Assembly: GCA_032622095.1 (NCBI GenBank)
Contig: CP136066.1
Coordinates: 196,344,816 to 196,408,815, forward strand
Direction: 5' to 3'
Length of the DNA stretch: 64,000 nt
Source of the DNA: Siphonodentalium dalli
Taxonomy: Eukaryota > Mollusca > Scaphopoda > Gadilida > Siphonodentaliidae
Part shown: positions 1-13,293 of the stretch, piece after piece
Layout: each line of letters starts with the position of its first letter
Numbering within the stretch: position 1 is the stretch's first letter
Program-made: the position numbers and the translations under genes
The notes under the pieces: generated by a model
What the model was told of the DNA's origin: nothing
Databases searched by the model: none
What the model saw: only the letters and a program-made list of their open reading frames with translations

Positions 1-679
1 GGGATTCCGTCGCAAAGGGAGGATACGCCACAATTTCGCATCCAAAATCAAACAGTGCTTGATTTTATTTCTTTACTCGCGAGCTTGTCGTAAGTATGCG
101 AGGTCCAACTACCGGTTACTACCTACGACTGAAATATGTCCAATTACGATTGAATCGTGGTCGTCTGAATATTCACTAAGTTGACTTTCATAAAGTTGTT
201 TGGCGACCGACCGGCATACCAATGTGACTCGTTTGTGTTATTATGGCGTGTCTGGGTACTGAGGTGCTTATCCTGGCAGCTGGTTACCTCGGAGACACCC
301 AATTACCGACTGTGGTTACATAAATATATCCACACGTAAACTATCACAACAAACTGCATTCTTGTCGATGGCGATAGTTTTCAATGTCTTTTCATTCTGA
401 ATTCAATTTGCGATCGCCTCTGATGCGACCGAGCAGTGCCCTTCTGTGACCCCTTGGACCCTCGGACTATCGAACCCTAGGACTGTTTGGAACAACAACA
501 ACAACATCATAATATATATAAATCAGGTTTAATAGACGTCCCACCAACCAACTTATAATTTACTCATTATTGGTTGGCGGCACTTCAATTAAAACCCTTT
601 TTTGGGGGGACTTTATGTCCAGAAACTGTGATCTAACCCTCGCAGAGCACGCATCGTCCTCTGTATATGGTAGACCACG
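1..679. other. Gene-free flank
   Basis: No coding frame, RNA gene or element is recognisable. A short inverted repeat (ccaccaaccaa / ttggttggcgg) lies near 541-578, and an (aac)n run near 491-505. Nothing else can be supported. Confidence 0.5.
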
Positions 680-985
680 CTAATGTACACTCTTAAAACG
701 ACTGTGTGGTAGAACCACACAGTTACCACACAGTTTGTGTAGCCATTTGATCGAGCACAACATTGTGTGGTGAATTGTGTGGCAAATTATCACACATCTG
801 TTGTGTGGCGGTGGCGAAAAAACTGTGTGGATCGTCCAAACAACTTGTTCTTTGTAGGCACACATTAAATGTGTGCTAAGTTGCGCACAAGATTGTGTGG
901 ATGCAGATGAACAGTTTATGTGTGGTAACTGACCTACATAGTTGTGTCGTTGACACACACAAAGATGTCTGGTTCCAGCACATTT
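680..985. repeat. TGTGTGG/CCACACA motif cluster
   Basis: The motif TGTGTGG or its complement recurs about a dozen times in 300 bases, often as short face-to-face pairs (CCACACA...TGTGTGG) that could form small hairpins. The 108-codon minus-strand frame here is produced by the repeat and is low complexity, so it is not called as a gene. Related motifs recur at 1.0-1.35 kb and 4.33-4.47 kb. Confidence 0.6.
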
Positions 986-999
986 ATTTGTTCGTTGAA

Positions 1000-1350
1000 T
1001 GGACACAAATATGTTTGCACTAAGGAAACAATATGTTCACCGCTACCACACAAGATTGTATTGTTATTGTACACAATGTTGTTGCGTACACATTTGTGTG
1101 GTTGATCCAAACAATAGAGTTCGCCGGCATTACACTATTTGTATTGTTATTGTACACAATGTTGTTGGGCGAGACTACACATATGTGTTAATCACATGCG
1201 TACACATTTGTGTGGTTGATCCAAACAATAGTGTTCACCGCCATTACACTATTTGTATTGTTCTTGTACACAATGCTGTTGGGCAAGACAACATATATGT
1301 GTTAATTACATGTGTACAAATTTGTTTGGTCGATCCAAACAATAGGCTGC
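1000..1350. repeat. Tandem repeat of about 114 bp, three copies
   Basis: The block containing GTACACATTTGTGTGG, then gttgatccaaacaatag, occurs near 1086, 1200 and 1314, giving a period of about 114 bp with a few substitutions per copy. The 195-codon plus-strand frame across it is a translation of the repeat (the same peptide phrase appears three times) and has no independent coding evidence. Confidence 0.75.
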
Positions 1351-4330
1351 TAATCCTGCAAAAAAAAAATCATATTCAACGAAGAGTGTTTACACCGATA
1401 TTTATTGGCCATACAATAGTTCGGCTATCGTTGGACGTTTTTTTTCCTGCCATACATATGAAATGTTATAGTCTACTGATGCTTGACGTGCGGCGCTGGA
1501 CGTTTTCGAATATTAACTTATCAAACAGCAAACATGCATATCCCGGGGTCCGCGGCCTTCTTTTGTGTACACAGCAGAAATCGTGATTGTCGAATGATAT
1601 AGTATAGCTATAGTCTTTAATTTCAATAATAAAACGACACAAAACCAAACAGCCGTTTAACACATTCACATAATATTTTGGTCATCCGGCGAGATTTCAA
1701 AGAAATTTTAAACTATAAGCGTGCATGTTTCAGTTCCATCAATGGGTTTCACATCAATAACTAGTATTTTCCTCCAACTTGAATGTATTGGAACAATTCG
1801 AAAGTCAGTCTCTGCTATATATACATATATATGTATATTGCTATACTGGTTGGCTGTCTTACATCAGACTCACCCTCACGTGTGTAGAAGAACAAGCTCT
1901 AAAACTAACTGAAGCTTTCTGAGATCCCTTGAACTATACAAGAAAATTAAGGGCTCCAAAGAATGTATATATATATATATCGGTGCAATTTCTGGGGAGA
2001 AATCTCGAGTTCACGAAGAATAGAAGTCATCGCCTCTTGCACAGAAACCAAATTACAGCACATGACATCATCATATGTATACCAAAATTATTTATTGTGG
2101 AATTTGTGTCTAACTCATACATTCCACCGTGGTTCTTGGTTGGTTGACTAGAGTTTATCTGCGTCGTTGCCAAGGCAGTCATGTCCATATCTTGTTATTT
2201 ACATCGACGTCGCACCGCGTGAACGCCATGATTTCACCATTGAACCTGTAAGCAGAGAAGTTATTTTGTTTATAACATGCCATTGTGGGAATATTATCTA
2301 CAGTGTATGTACATCTATAACAGTATTATAATTCATACATTAAATAGCGCATTTTCAGAAAGGAATATAGTTATTGAAACATGCTAAATATATACATGTA
2401 CTACTCATTATAGCTTCACATAATGAATGTTCGGACATTTTATAAATATAATTTACTTTATCTATATGGCCAGATCGATGACCCATTAAGCACAAACTTG
2501 ACACGGGAAATTTGCAATTTTACATGAGGAATTTTAGCTATATATAACACAATACATTCATATATAAGGATTATAATATGAGAAACATGGCGAGTTTGAA
2601 AATAAGCCCACCTCCCCCTTTTTTATAGTATAAACGATAACTCTTCACCATGTACGTCACTTAATCCAAATGCTAATAATACTTTAATGACACATCTCAC
2701 TATTCTCCAGTATTTATAATTTTAGATTATTTATAAGTTCATTATTTGCTATTATGACATTTATTGAATGACATAATATTCTTCACAATTTAAAGTTTTG
2801 GACACAAACGGTGGCTACATATGTATTAGATATACGACATCACCTCACCCGGCCCCTCCGTCGGTAACCGAATTTACGCAAGTTATACATGTACATAGCA
2901 GAGGAGCCAAAATATGCATGTTAATTTTTCACATCGTCTTGGTAAACCACCAATATATAATGGACAAATAAATACCCAACAATTTGTTTCACTTGGTACA
3001 TTGATCGTCCATTGTGGTATTTCAAGGTTTATTGCAACAGTGATGCTCATGATCATCATATTCAAATGAAATTAATTTGAAACACCAATTTCACACATTT
3101 TGTGTGATTCCGGGTGCCACATATAGAACTTCGTAGTATACGACTAGGCCATTCCATTGGCATCCACAAGTCGCATTCAGGGACGCGGCTCGACGGTCGC
3201 CGTTGCCGGGGGGTGTCCACATTCAAATGCCGAAGTGCACCCCACCCTCCCCTTGAACCATATTTGTAGAATTATATTTGCACACCCCCTTCTCGTTCTG
3301 AATTTTCCAATTGGTACCTCAAGCTTTCCAACTATTAGAATTTCCAACCAAATGGAAGTCTTCCACCCGATGGCCATTTTTGTTTTACCAAAAGTAGAAA
3401 AATATGCTACTGTTTGTCTAAAAAAAAACAATAAATTTCCCACTAATTACTGGTTGAAAAATCAAACAAAGAGAACAAATTCAACCTATTATAATGCATG
3501 TGATGTAAAACTTGCAACTTTGCGTCAGGCATGAAATTTCCAACTGTTGGAATTTTTATTAAATTTTACCGAAGTTTGGGATATGGTTATAGACACACCC
3601 TTCCCAATATCCGCCCTGTCGCCACGTCACTGGTCTCAGTAGATATTTCTTCTCATCTGCATTCCATATAAACACAAAAAACGTCGTTACTTTATCAACA
3701 TGAGAATCTTACCGTGCAAAATAATAAAAGTGTGGTTCTGGTTTAGTGTAAACATATTTTTATTCCCAAATCCAAACATAATACACATAATACACAAATG
3801 ACATAAATATACAACATATAAGAGATAATGTATGGAAATGAGGATCAGATTCTGGTTTAAAGCACACTGTATAATATATAGTGTATGTGAATGTCTTCAC
3901 CACACAGTTGAATTTGTCAATTTACATAAAGACAATTTTCGAGCAGAAATAGGTTTTATGCTTCGGAAAGATGCGTATCATATATACTACAGAAACAACA
4001 GATAAACCCAGATAAACGCACAACTCTAAAATGTAAATATATGACTATGCGATAGGGAATTGTTGAATCAGAAAATCCAAATCAAGTTTATTATTTCGTT
4101 CAATCATGTTATACAAAATAGATACGGACATTCTCACAAAGGTGAATATCTTGCCAATTTAAATATAATCTTACCTTAACTATTGAAATAATCGAAGAGA
4201 CCGCCCAATATATCGAATTTCGAGATCCACCACAATCAACAAGACTCCGTGTGTACACTTTACGGCAACCTGTGAGCCTGTACGAAACAACGACGCGCGC
4301 GTGACCACCACGTGAAATTTAAAAAACCGA
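1351..4330. other. AT-rich intergenic DNA
   Basis: No gene or element is recognised. Short TATATA runs occur near 1816 and 1965. Open frames here are short and lack domain signatures. Confidence 0.5.
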
Positions 4331-4470
4331 CGTCACACACAAATATGTGTGGTGATGTACACATATATGTGTGGATATTGGGTGATACACACATATGTGT
4401 GTATTATGTACACATTTATGTTCAGATAATGCCTCCACACAGTCATTGTGTGGAAGCTGCCACACAGTCC
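4331..4470. repeat. ACACATATGTGT palindrome cluster
   Basis: Successive self-complementary motifs of the form ACACA(a/t)ATGTGTG occur at about 25-30 bp spacing, followed by CCACACAGTCATTGTGTGG. They resemble the motif clusters at 0.7-1.35 kb and probably belong to one dispersed family. Confidence 0.55.
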
Positions 4471-4851
4471 TTTTTACGGTGTATGGGCAGCATGTTAACT
4501 CCATATATTTACATACTAAGTGTGATTATCACTAAATCCAGCATTTCGATCGGTCGGCGCCAACGTGACTAGTTGCAGTTATTTCTCGGTGAATGCGCAA
4601 CAGCTCATAACTGCAACCCCATAATTACATCGATACGTCAACGATACCGGAAAGAAAAACGCGTGATGTTTTGGGCGCATTTGGACTCGCGCAGGATTGA
4701 CTTAAATTAAATCACCAGGTTTCAATATAAAGAAATTGTTCCTGTTAACTTTTGCCAAGGGTGCTATGGGATATTTTGGGCTGGTTTTGTCACGATACAC
4801 TTTTCGATTTAAATACATTTACAAAAGTGGCTTTTTCGCTAAATGTATATA
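4471..4851. other. No recognisable feature
   Basis: AT-rich sequence without coding signal or repeat structure that I can support. Confidence 0.4.
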
Positions 4852-5008
4852 AATATAAGAATTAACTTTCATGTGGACTGTTTTTTATGGAGATGTAATT
4901 GTGAGGTAAGTGGTCATAACTTGTATGTAGGTTTTACACAAGTTATGACCACTTACCTCACGGTTACATCTCCATAAAAACAGTCCACATGACAGTTAAT
5001 CCTTATAT
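4852..5008. repeat. Hairpin (foldback) element
   Basis: Arms at about 4852-4924 and 4937-5008 are near-perfect reverse complements (CATGTGGACTGTTTTTTATG and its complement are easily seen), separated by a loop of about 12 bases. TTAA occurs at 4862-4865 and 4996-4999 just inside the arm ends. It could be a TTAA-type MITE, but similarity continues outside the TTAA, so the true ends are uncertain. Confidence 0.75.
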
Positions 5009-6348
5009 ATATATAGTCAAACACATCGTGACCATGACCACACGGAATCGGAACACAATTTGACACAAAAAAGTCGTTAGCCACAACGGAAGTACGAACA
5101 CACTGAATGAACATTATAGGGTATATTCGTTGATAATTTCAAACGACTGTGAAAACACGTTTGACACCATTTATCTCGTTGTGCATAGTCCGCCGCTATA
5201 AACTAAGGACGAGTTGTAGATCATATATCCGCAATTGCATTTATGACAATATACGAATACTGGCGTATAGACACATCAGAGTTATGGATGCATGCACGGA
5301 CTCATTACTTCATATGTGTTAAACTCAGTAAGCGTGAACATATTCTCATTTTTTATCGAAATGGCCATGTGTACAAATTATAATATACGTGCAACACCGG
5401 CGAACGCACGCGCACACATATATGCCAAACGTTCATGGGGTTGCCCTGCAGCACTTTTTTTTGGTGAGAGTGACCCATTCAGCCCCAGTAATCGCATACA
5501 ATTCCCGATGATTCAGAGTGACAATTTGATCATGATGCTATAGTTAATGTTGTGGGCATCCGCAAAGGTGCGAAGCGACAAAACCAACAATGATAACAAT
5601 CAAATTATATTTAACACATGCACGTAGCTATTGCGTTGTAACTGGGATTTGTAGCCCTGGATGTATACAGGTTGGTTATATATGGACTTTTGTGTATCCA
5701 TTTTCATGTATATTCGAAGACTGGAATCAAATATTTTTGGACATATGAAAGAGTACTGTGCAATTATATTACATTTGAAAGAAAGGTGATAAAAGGGGCA
5801 ATTTGATATCCAGAACCCCATTTCATTATACCTCATTTAATTTTAGTATTAGTAAAAGTATTTCACTAGCAGGACGCATGTACCCTGGCGATCGAAAACA
5901 AATGCACTTCCGTATAACACGTATCGCTTAACAATGTCAAGTATAAAGAGCTACAAAATACCAATCACGAATATATATGAACTCGTCGCAGAATTTGAGA
6001 CTGACTAAAGAATGTCCGCGATAAGTACATGTATCTTTTAACGACGACCTAGAGTTATTCTTCATTTAAATGTTAACGTCATCGATGTTTTCCGAAGTGG
6101 CCGAGCCACCCTCTGACCAGTTGTACCTACCATTGTTAACAAGAAGGTGTCACCTCAAGCACTTTTAGAGTACCATGTCACTATTTCAGAGCGAACAATA
6201 CTTGCTTCAATCCATACATAACGTCCTTGGAAGCTGTCGGTGCTTCCAGTTCATGATAAGTTTGCTGCTCATCGATCTTTTTAAAAATATATTTAGAAAT
6301 GCTTTCCCCAAGTGCTCATGCTTGTATCAGCCCTGATCTTTAGTCAGT
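5009..6348. other. Intergenic DNA without recognisable genes
   Basis: Several short frames are present but none has recognisable domain content, and no tandem structure stands out. Confidence 0.45.
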
Positions 6349-6828
6349 CCTGCTAATCTGCCATGATGCGGTTGGGTCCTGCTGAATTGCTATGATACTG
6401 TTAGGGCAAACTGATGATGTTGACAAAAATTACCGTTATATTTTTTTAATTAGTCTTTTTCGCGGTGTTCCGATAACCTGAACATATCAAGGAAAAGCCA
6501 TTATGCGTATATGAAACATTCAAAAACATATTTATTGCGAAACATTTTTAATACTGGTTGTGTTAGTTGTTGAAAATCGACTATAATAAAGATGGTTATT
6601 CACGTCGTTTCAGAAACACCAGCGCAGCCATTATTATATTTTTTCAAAAATGTATATGTTCTTGAATGATTCATACACACACTGGTTTTTTCTCAAATCG
6701 CTCGGTTTAGCCAAACACCGCGAAAATGACAACTTTAGAACAAACAACGGTACTTTTTCGTAAAGGTTTGCCCTACCCGCATCATAGCAATTCAACATGA
6801 CACACCAGCATCATAGCATATTAGCAGC
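6349..6828. repeat. Foldback element of about 480 bp
   Basis: The left arm (about 6349-6485) and right arm (about 6712-6828) are imperfect reverse complements. The shared outer part runs from TGCTAAT through GAATTGCTATGAT to AGGGCAAAC. Inner shared parts include TACCGTT and CGCGGTGTT. The unrelated centre is about 225 bp. No coding potential is seen, which fits a non-autonomous inverted-repeat element. Confidence 0.65.
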
Positions 6829-8568
6829 ACCACTTGACCATGGGTGTGTATAGAAAGTTTCATCTCTCAGGATTGGAAATGATACATCGATACCAACAAG
6901 TGCATGCAGACGTGGCTACGGGATCTTCGTCTTTGTGCTTCAAGTGTCCAACAATTGTGGATAATTTCAATTTGCAATTGAATGACTATACCTGCTGAAA
7001 ACGGCGGGCCACCAAGACATATCAACGGTTCTAATCAGGGGCGTGGCTAGAGAGTTTCCTTGGGGGCGGGGTGTTATTATGAATTGTAACAAAATATAGA
7101 GCTACAATGTAATGGTGCTAGGGTCATTGATTCATTCCTGTGGTGCCGAAATGTGAAAAATTGCTACTTTTGACATTTCATCACCTATCGTTTGTCTCTG
7201 TGGGAAAACATGGCCATCTGGGTGTGATTTTATAAATTTATAGAAGAGTCATTTACGCACACAATGGGAACATGATATACATTCCTGGCTGGATATTTTT
7301 GTCGGATATCACGTTTTCAGAGAAGCCATTAAGGAAGAAATCAGTAGGGTGAAGTTGAGTGCAGGGGGTGCAGAGGTCGACCAATAATAAGGATTGTTTT
7401 ATAAACAACTCTGGTCACCACTGATGGAAGTGCTCTGTGTGTATTTACCGTAGCTCGACAGCAACTGTTTGAGACTTGCACTACGCGCATCGAGTATCAT
7501 AGTCAGAACAAGTGATAAAATAAATAAAGATCACAGTTTCGGCAGTTGAGTCAATCGTATATCATCACAAATATGTCGTCCTCTTCAGCTGGCGTATCTC
7601 GTGTGACCATCCATTAAGAGCCATGCAGATGCACGTTTTGCATAAAGACATTTTCAATAAAGATTTTTTAATTGCATGATATATCGATTTTGTAATACGA
7701 CCCTGCCTAACTATGCTTAAAAGCCATGTCCTGATTGGCCAGTGGCCCGAGTTACCATGGCTATCTCGTTCCAGTTTTGTGGTACAATTCTACTTTTTCC
7801 AATTGTACCACGAAAAAAATCGGTTTATTCAGATCGACGCACGCGACTTTTCCCGTCTTTTCTAACTCCGCGCAAACGGGGCATCAATGGAGTACACCCG
7901 TACCCGTAACCCTTTGAATTTTGCTACATCTTGACAATCTTGCGAATTTTCTAGCGATTTGTCGCTTGAAACCAGTTTGGTTGCCAGTGAATATGGTCCA
8001 AATGATGTTATGGTATATTGATATATGTTACGACCAAAGAAAGTTACTTAATAAGTATATTAAATGACAAAATAAATCCATGGGGCCGGGCTGTGCATTC
8101 GTCGATTCGAATCTCGATCATATTCGTCGATTCGATATTTCGGAATCAAGTTGAAAATGAAAGCGTTTGTTCACCAGTACAGAAGGGGGATAAGATCATT
8201 TAGATCGCTTTGTGTAAGGAAAATGGTCCATAGTCGATGATCATATTCATGTTGTCCCAACAACGTTCAACACAGAAATGACCGCAATTCGTATTTCCTG
8301 TACAATTTAAATGAAAGGCACGGGCGCCGCTGAAAACACATCGTTTTTTAGCCAATCACAACGATTATTTTCTAGAAGAGGTGCCTCGAAAAGTCAATGG
8401 GGGAATTTCATAACAAGACAAGATTACCGGAGTATTCCATGCAAATAAATCGAGTACGCCCAATACGAATTACACCACGAAATGTTTTCTCACCTGAGAC
8501 CGAAAAAGCGCAGTATTTCGTTGACTATTCAGTCGAATTGTGACCATAAACTTTCAGTCGTATTACAA
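6829..8568. other. Intergenic DNA
   Basis: No gene recognised. A small inverted repeat (GTGGTACAATT / AATTGTACCAC) lies near 7781-7812 and resembles part of the hairpin at 8569-8715. Confidence 0.45.
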
Positions 8569-8715
8569 AAGAAATAAATACACGGTGTATCGGTGTGTAT
8601 GGTCAAGTTGTACCACAAAAAACTGATTGTAGGACTCCGCTACGCGTCGTCCTACAATCAGTTTTTTGTGGTACAACTTGACCATACACACCTCTACACC
8701 GTGTATTTATTTCTT
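8569..8715. repeat. Hairpin element
   Basis: Arms of about 65 bp (about 8570-8634 and 8647-8713) are reverse complements with few mismatches. The outer part reads AAGAAATAAATACACGGTG and the inner part CAATCAGTTTTTTGTGGTAC on the right arm. The loop is about 12 bases. No coding content. Confidence 0.8.
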
Positions 8716-9260
8716 AAATAACATCATAAACCATAACAAGAAGCCACACATATTTCAGCCTAATTTCACACAAATGTCATATTAGAGTAGATAAGTAGAT
8801 AGTGTGACAGCCAAAGTCGTATGGGTCTCGGTTTACCATTTCCTGCTTACCTGTTTACCTCTTTCTTGAATTTCCGCCTTCAACGGCACACCCTTTCGGT
8901 ATTATTTACAGTTTTGTCAAATATAACGACATGTATGTACAGTTTAAAATAAAAGTCTGTTTCAATGATAATACTAATCTGTTGGTGCCGATCTGTCACT
9001 CGAAGACTTGGTTTTCAAATTGAGACCATTGTATCGCTTAATATGTAATTTGTAACATAATCTATGTGAATGGAATTGAAGTAGGCCAATTTCATCAGCT
9101 GGTGTGGCATCGTTGTAAATGACTGCATTCGCATAAACCACTATCTGGAGCAGGCTGTACTGTAAAATCTCGGGATTAAGCTTCCTGGAATCCTGAGTCA
9201 ATTGTATGATATGCAGCATCGCTTCATTTCGCGCGGTATTCAGGTATTGACGTAATGGTT
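8716..9260. other. No recognisable feature
   Basis: A stretch without tandem or inverted structure. The minus-strand open frame near 8974-9219 has no recognisable domain and is not called. Confidence 0.4.
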
Positions 9261-9341
9261 AGAGCACAAGAATTGTTCTTTACCAGAATCAATCGAGTCG
9301 GAGACGAGATTTATTCTGGTAAAGAACAATTCGCGTGCTCT
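9261..9341. repeat. Short inverted repeat
   Basis: Arms 9261-9289 and 9313-9341 (AGAGCACAAGAATTGTTCTT against AAGAACAATTCGCGTGCTCT) are nearly perfect complements around a loop of about 23 bases. Similar peptide fragments on both strands are a by-product of this symmetry. Confidence 0.8.
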
Positions 9342-9667
9342 GACCGACTTATAGCACAATTGATCACATATAATGCAATAAACTGGAAATGTGCCGTGCG
9401 CTTGTGCCGTGCGCTGACCGCGATTGGACACAATAGCCGGTTAGCCACCCCCAAAAACGTGATTAACACGAACTGAATGTGAATAGATATGTCCCAAACA
9501 ACACGGACTGTTCCCACTTTGAAGCGCGCGTGCGATTTGTTTGTTATGAGTTGCGAGTGCCTAACAATGGGATAATCATTGAACTATTCCTTCGCCAGCC
9601 TTGGGAATTGGTGTACTTTACCAAAAATCAGGGAACGATTGCAACAATGGGATTGTGCTGTAAATTT

Positions 9668-9950
9668 AAAAATTAAACGAGGCTTCACCCGTGAAGGTGA
9701 AGTTTAATTGTGATTCTATGAAGTATAGCATCACTGGAGGGATCAACTGAGATAGCATCACTGCGCATGTGTCCACGACAACACCTCATTCTTAGAAGCA
9801 TGTGTCTACTATTGATATGTAGTAAAGCTGGAGGGATCACACCCACGGTGGGGTATGGGGCGGGCGGCAGTTGATCCCTCCAGTGATTCTATACTTCATA
9901 GAATCACAATTAAACGTCACCTTCACGGGTGAAGCCTCGTTTAATTTTTA
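9668..9950. repeat. Foldback element with nested hairpins in its arms
   Basis: The left arm (about 9668-9749) and right arm (about 9869-9950) are long near-perfect complements (AATTAAACGAGGCTTCACCC / GGGTGAAGCCTCGTTTAATT). Inside each arm the CTTCACC...GGTGAAG segment is itself self-complementary, so the arms can fold twice. The 120-bp centre is unrelated. No protein is encoded. Confidence 0.8.
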
Positions 9951-12900
9951 ATTCTATTTCACTATAGAATCACTTCCGGGGTCAACTGAGACTTTAAAGC
10001 GATCGATAGTAGACACAAACAACCGCGTTCAACACAGTGAACAAACGGTGTACTCCATGAAACACAAAATAACTTCTATACAGTTGAAATATACGAATCA
10101 CAAAGCACAGCATCAAGACATTGCTAGCAGTGTTATTATTATTAGATGCATTTCATGAATATTGTAGTATTCCACCAAAGTCAACTCACATTTGCCCCGC
10201 CAACATATCTAGGAAGGTCATCAGTACAAGAAAGTCGCTAGTGGCAGCGTTTAATATGACATCATGGCAATGAAGGTGCGTACCATACATATACGCATCA
10301 ACTCAACCGAAGGTTAATTAAGGCACCACTCATAAGCAGTTAAGCGGAACAGCAGAACGGTAGATACCGGTAACAATATAAATCCATCCACTTGGCAATT
10401 ATTGGCAAAACAAGAGGTTTATTGGGCCTACTCAGCCGACTATATTCTTGAACTTAAAGCACAAATTTCGCATGCCTCAGCCCCATGTACCAGATACTGG
10501 TTGAAGGAGATTGTCAAAGACAATTCACTCACCGATATATTGCCAAAGGCGAAATCCTCTGATAAATGAAATTACATCCACTACGATATCTGGGAATGAA
10601 ATTTGCACAGTTCATATGCATGTATAGACACGTTTTGAAATCTGGCGTGGCAGGATTATTGCCGAGTCACTGACATATCGCCAACGGTAGCACCGACTGC
10701 TAATATACACAACACAGCCCACCGGGCAGTGAGAATATAACACCTTAGCTCAATCGCACCGAAACAAATCATTCGTAAAATTCGAGAGGTAAGAAACGTC
10801 GGTGAAATGGTTCACAGGCACCAGTAACAGAACAAATCCCATTGTCAGTTGTGTTAGGGTTCCTGGTCGACACATTGTACTAATATTCATCTCGGGAAGC
10901 TTTCCCAGTCTCCCAGTCAGATGATATGCGAACCAAACAATTAAGCTTTGGTGCAGCCGGTAATACACGATGCTGTGCGGTAACGACGGTATCAGGAGCA
11001 TTTCCCCAACTTTATAAACACCGAAAAAACACAGGTACATCTGCGTGGGCTCTATACAAGACACGCGACCATTGGAAATTTCGCAGTCTGAAACGGCTAG
11101 CTGAGCAAAGTTCCCAATCAAATTGAAATAGAGATATATGAGTGAAAATGCACTCCATTTCAGCGAAGCTAAGAAATCAGTGGTGAGACGAAGCGTGCAA
11201 TTTATGGGCATTCCAAACATACACGGATTATACATGAATGCCTCGGGGATACCAATTAGACAGGTATATGTATATGAGATGCCATGTCGTGGCCATCATC
11301 AAAGATAGAGACATGCTCAGTCTGAGTATTTTCAACACTCGGAAGAAACTTGCATAAATTGTTGCCTTGGCCCAAACATCCACATGACCAATGTCAAACG
11401 ATTATATCTTGCATATGTACATGTACATGCACATTCGGCCGTCTTGTGTGTGTAAGGAACATGTGTAGTATGATCAGTATAAATTTGAGTATGCGTAGTA
11501 TGCCAATGGTGGACAATTAAAGTATGCCAAGTGGAGTTTCAAGGCTATCGATGGTGCATGTTCATGTTCATGTCCATGGTGCGTGTTCACAACGGAAAAA
11601 ACATGAAGTGGCACACAAAACGTTAACATTGCTATTGGGGCATCCCCGCCAAATATGCGGAGATCACTTTATAAAATTAGTGACTCACAACCATGATTGA
11701 TGTGGCAGAAAACTATATAGATATATGATGATATCAACAGCACAAGGCAACGTGTGTGACGTTTGAAAGAATGCAATCAGAGCGTCAAAATTGAACATGA
11801 ATTGTCCCAATATGAACCCAAACCATGCCTAGTTCAAGTAATACTCGTAACCGGCTCACATATAGTCATATGCAGGCATATATATACATGAAGGTTGGAT
11901 AATTCGTCACAAACCACCTTGATTTCAGCTACGGTTTGGATAGCAGCATACTAATATTCGCCAATCGCACGCCTGTGGCATGCATGCGTTACTGACCCAT
12001 GGCACAATTATGTATAAGTGAACCAGTGATATGCACTCATATTGTCACATTAGTAAGAAATGGAAGAGAGTGAGTGATGCAATACCGATTTACCTAATAC
12101 TATAACGAAACCATGCGATGGAATGAGCGCTAAAGCCAACCTCGCATATTTGTGCATATTCACAAATATCAGCCATGACAAAAATGACAATCTTCACACC
12201 GAACGTCCGGCAAATTTCATACCGGTTTTATCGGTTCTTGAACAGCATGTGAACCATAACCACACAATTATATATAACTAGGTACAAAATGTCCTTCCGA
12301 TGCGAACCGAACATTATTGGCTGTCATTAATAACGACATATAAGGATATACTAGTCGTGACGTAAAGTACAATACGTCATAATTGTAACAATCAGGCATC
12401 ACTAAATAAAGCCCTTTAAAATCCACCTGGAACTGGTGAAGGCATTGAGCCCCATATAATGATCATAGGCCTTGGTACACTGCCGCTGTACCTGTATGCC
12501 GGGTTGTCGGTCGCAACTACAAATGTAAAAATAAAACCATCTGTCGACCAAGGTACATTGGAAATACCAATCACCGTCTATGAGTTCATTTACCGTTCAT
12601 AGATATAAAGTGTATTTCAACTTGCGTAATCGCCAAAACCACCAATAACGTATAGGTGTAACTGACATGGCATGACAAGAATCATATGCGATATTGCGAC
12701 GCGATAGCCGAGATCCGTCCGCGGATGTATGCAAATACACAAATCAGCCAAACACAATTACAAGTGACCAGTGGCAAGGCGATCAAATGATCCATAGCCT
12801 TTCTCTCGTCTATGGCCGCTTCAAGGTGAACAACGGCCAGGGACATCACCAGCTCGACATAACTGGTCTTTGCAACCATAACATTGGATATGGCGCATCA

Positions 12901-13290
12901 TGGTATCGGAGCATTGACATCGAAACCGTTATCACGCACAAATGCACACCGGAAACGTTATCGGATTCCGTCTCGTGGCGAAAATGTAACCAAATATTTC
13001 TGTTACGAATGGTTCGGTGTGTCAGTAGAGATGTGAATAATCTCCTTAAAACTCAGTCCTTGATGAGTTAACGAAGAACGTGCGTGCCCAAATATTGTCA
13101 ATGATTCAAATGTTGAAGTAATACAACATTGATATGACAGAAAATATGTGTCCATCAGATCCAAAGCAGTTGAGCACAACTTTCCCTCAAAAGAGGGCAC
13201 AATCAAGCTTTGTATGTTGGTTAGGATATATCACATCACAACTATAGCGTATACATGTATAGGCGAACAAGAGCCGCAGAATGCTATGGT
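9951..13290. other. Intergenic or unresolved DNA
   Basis: No gene is confidently recognised. The longest frame (10750-11235, minus) is listed separately. A second hydrophobic minus-strand frame (12682-12879, ending in a WLICVFAYIRGR-like stretch) could be another exon of the same gene, but no splice signals convincingly join them. Confidence 0.35.
10750..11235 (-). CDS. Unrecognised hydrophobic frame, 161 codons (doubtful)
   Basis: This is the longest frame outside the receptors and repeats. It carries at least two hydrophobic segments (SAFSLIYLYFNLIG near residues 29-42 and TMGFVLLLVPV near 131-141), so a membrane protein fragment is possible. The frame stays open upstream of the first ATG without a good splice acceptor. 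I do not recognise a family. Chance is a real alternative, since 160-codon frames occur at random in a window this size. Confidence 0.15.
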   Translation of the reverse strand: MYNPCMFGMPINCTLRLTTDFLASLKWSAFSLIYLYFNLIGNFAQLAVSDCEISNGRVSCIEPTQMYLCFFGVYKVGEMLLIPSLPHSIVYYRLHQSLIVWFAYHLTGRLGKLPEMNISTMCRPGTLTQLTMGFVLLLVPVNHFTDVSYLSNFTNDLFRCD

Positions 13291-13293
13291 CGA

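Noticed and set aside
999-1586. 195-codon plus-strand frame
   Set aside because: The peptide repeats the same phrase three times because the DNA is a 114-bp tandem repeat. No domain, and composition follows the TG/CA repeat.
12694-13071. 125-codon plus-strand frame
   Set aside because: No recognisable domain. The opposite strand is equally open. Treated as chance.
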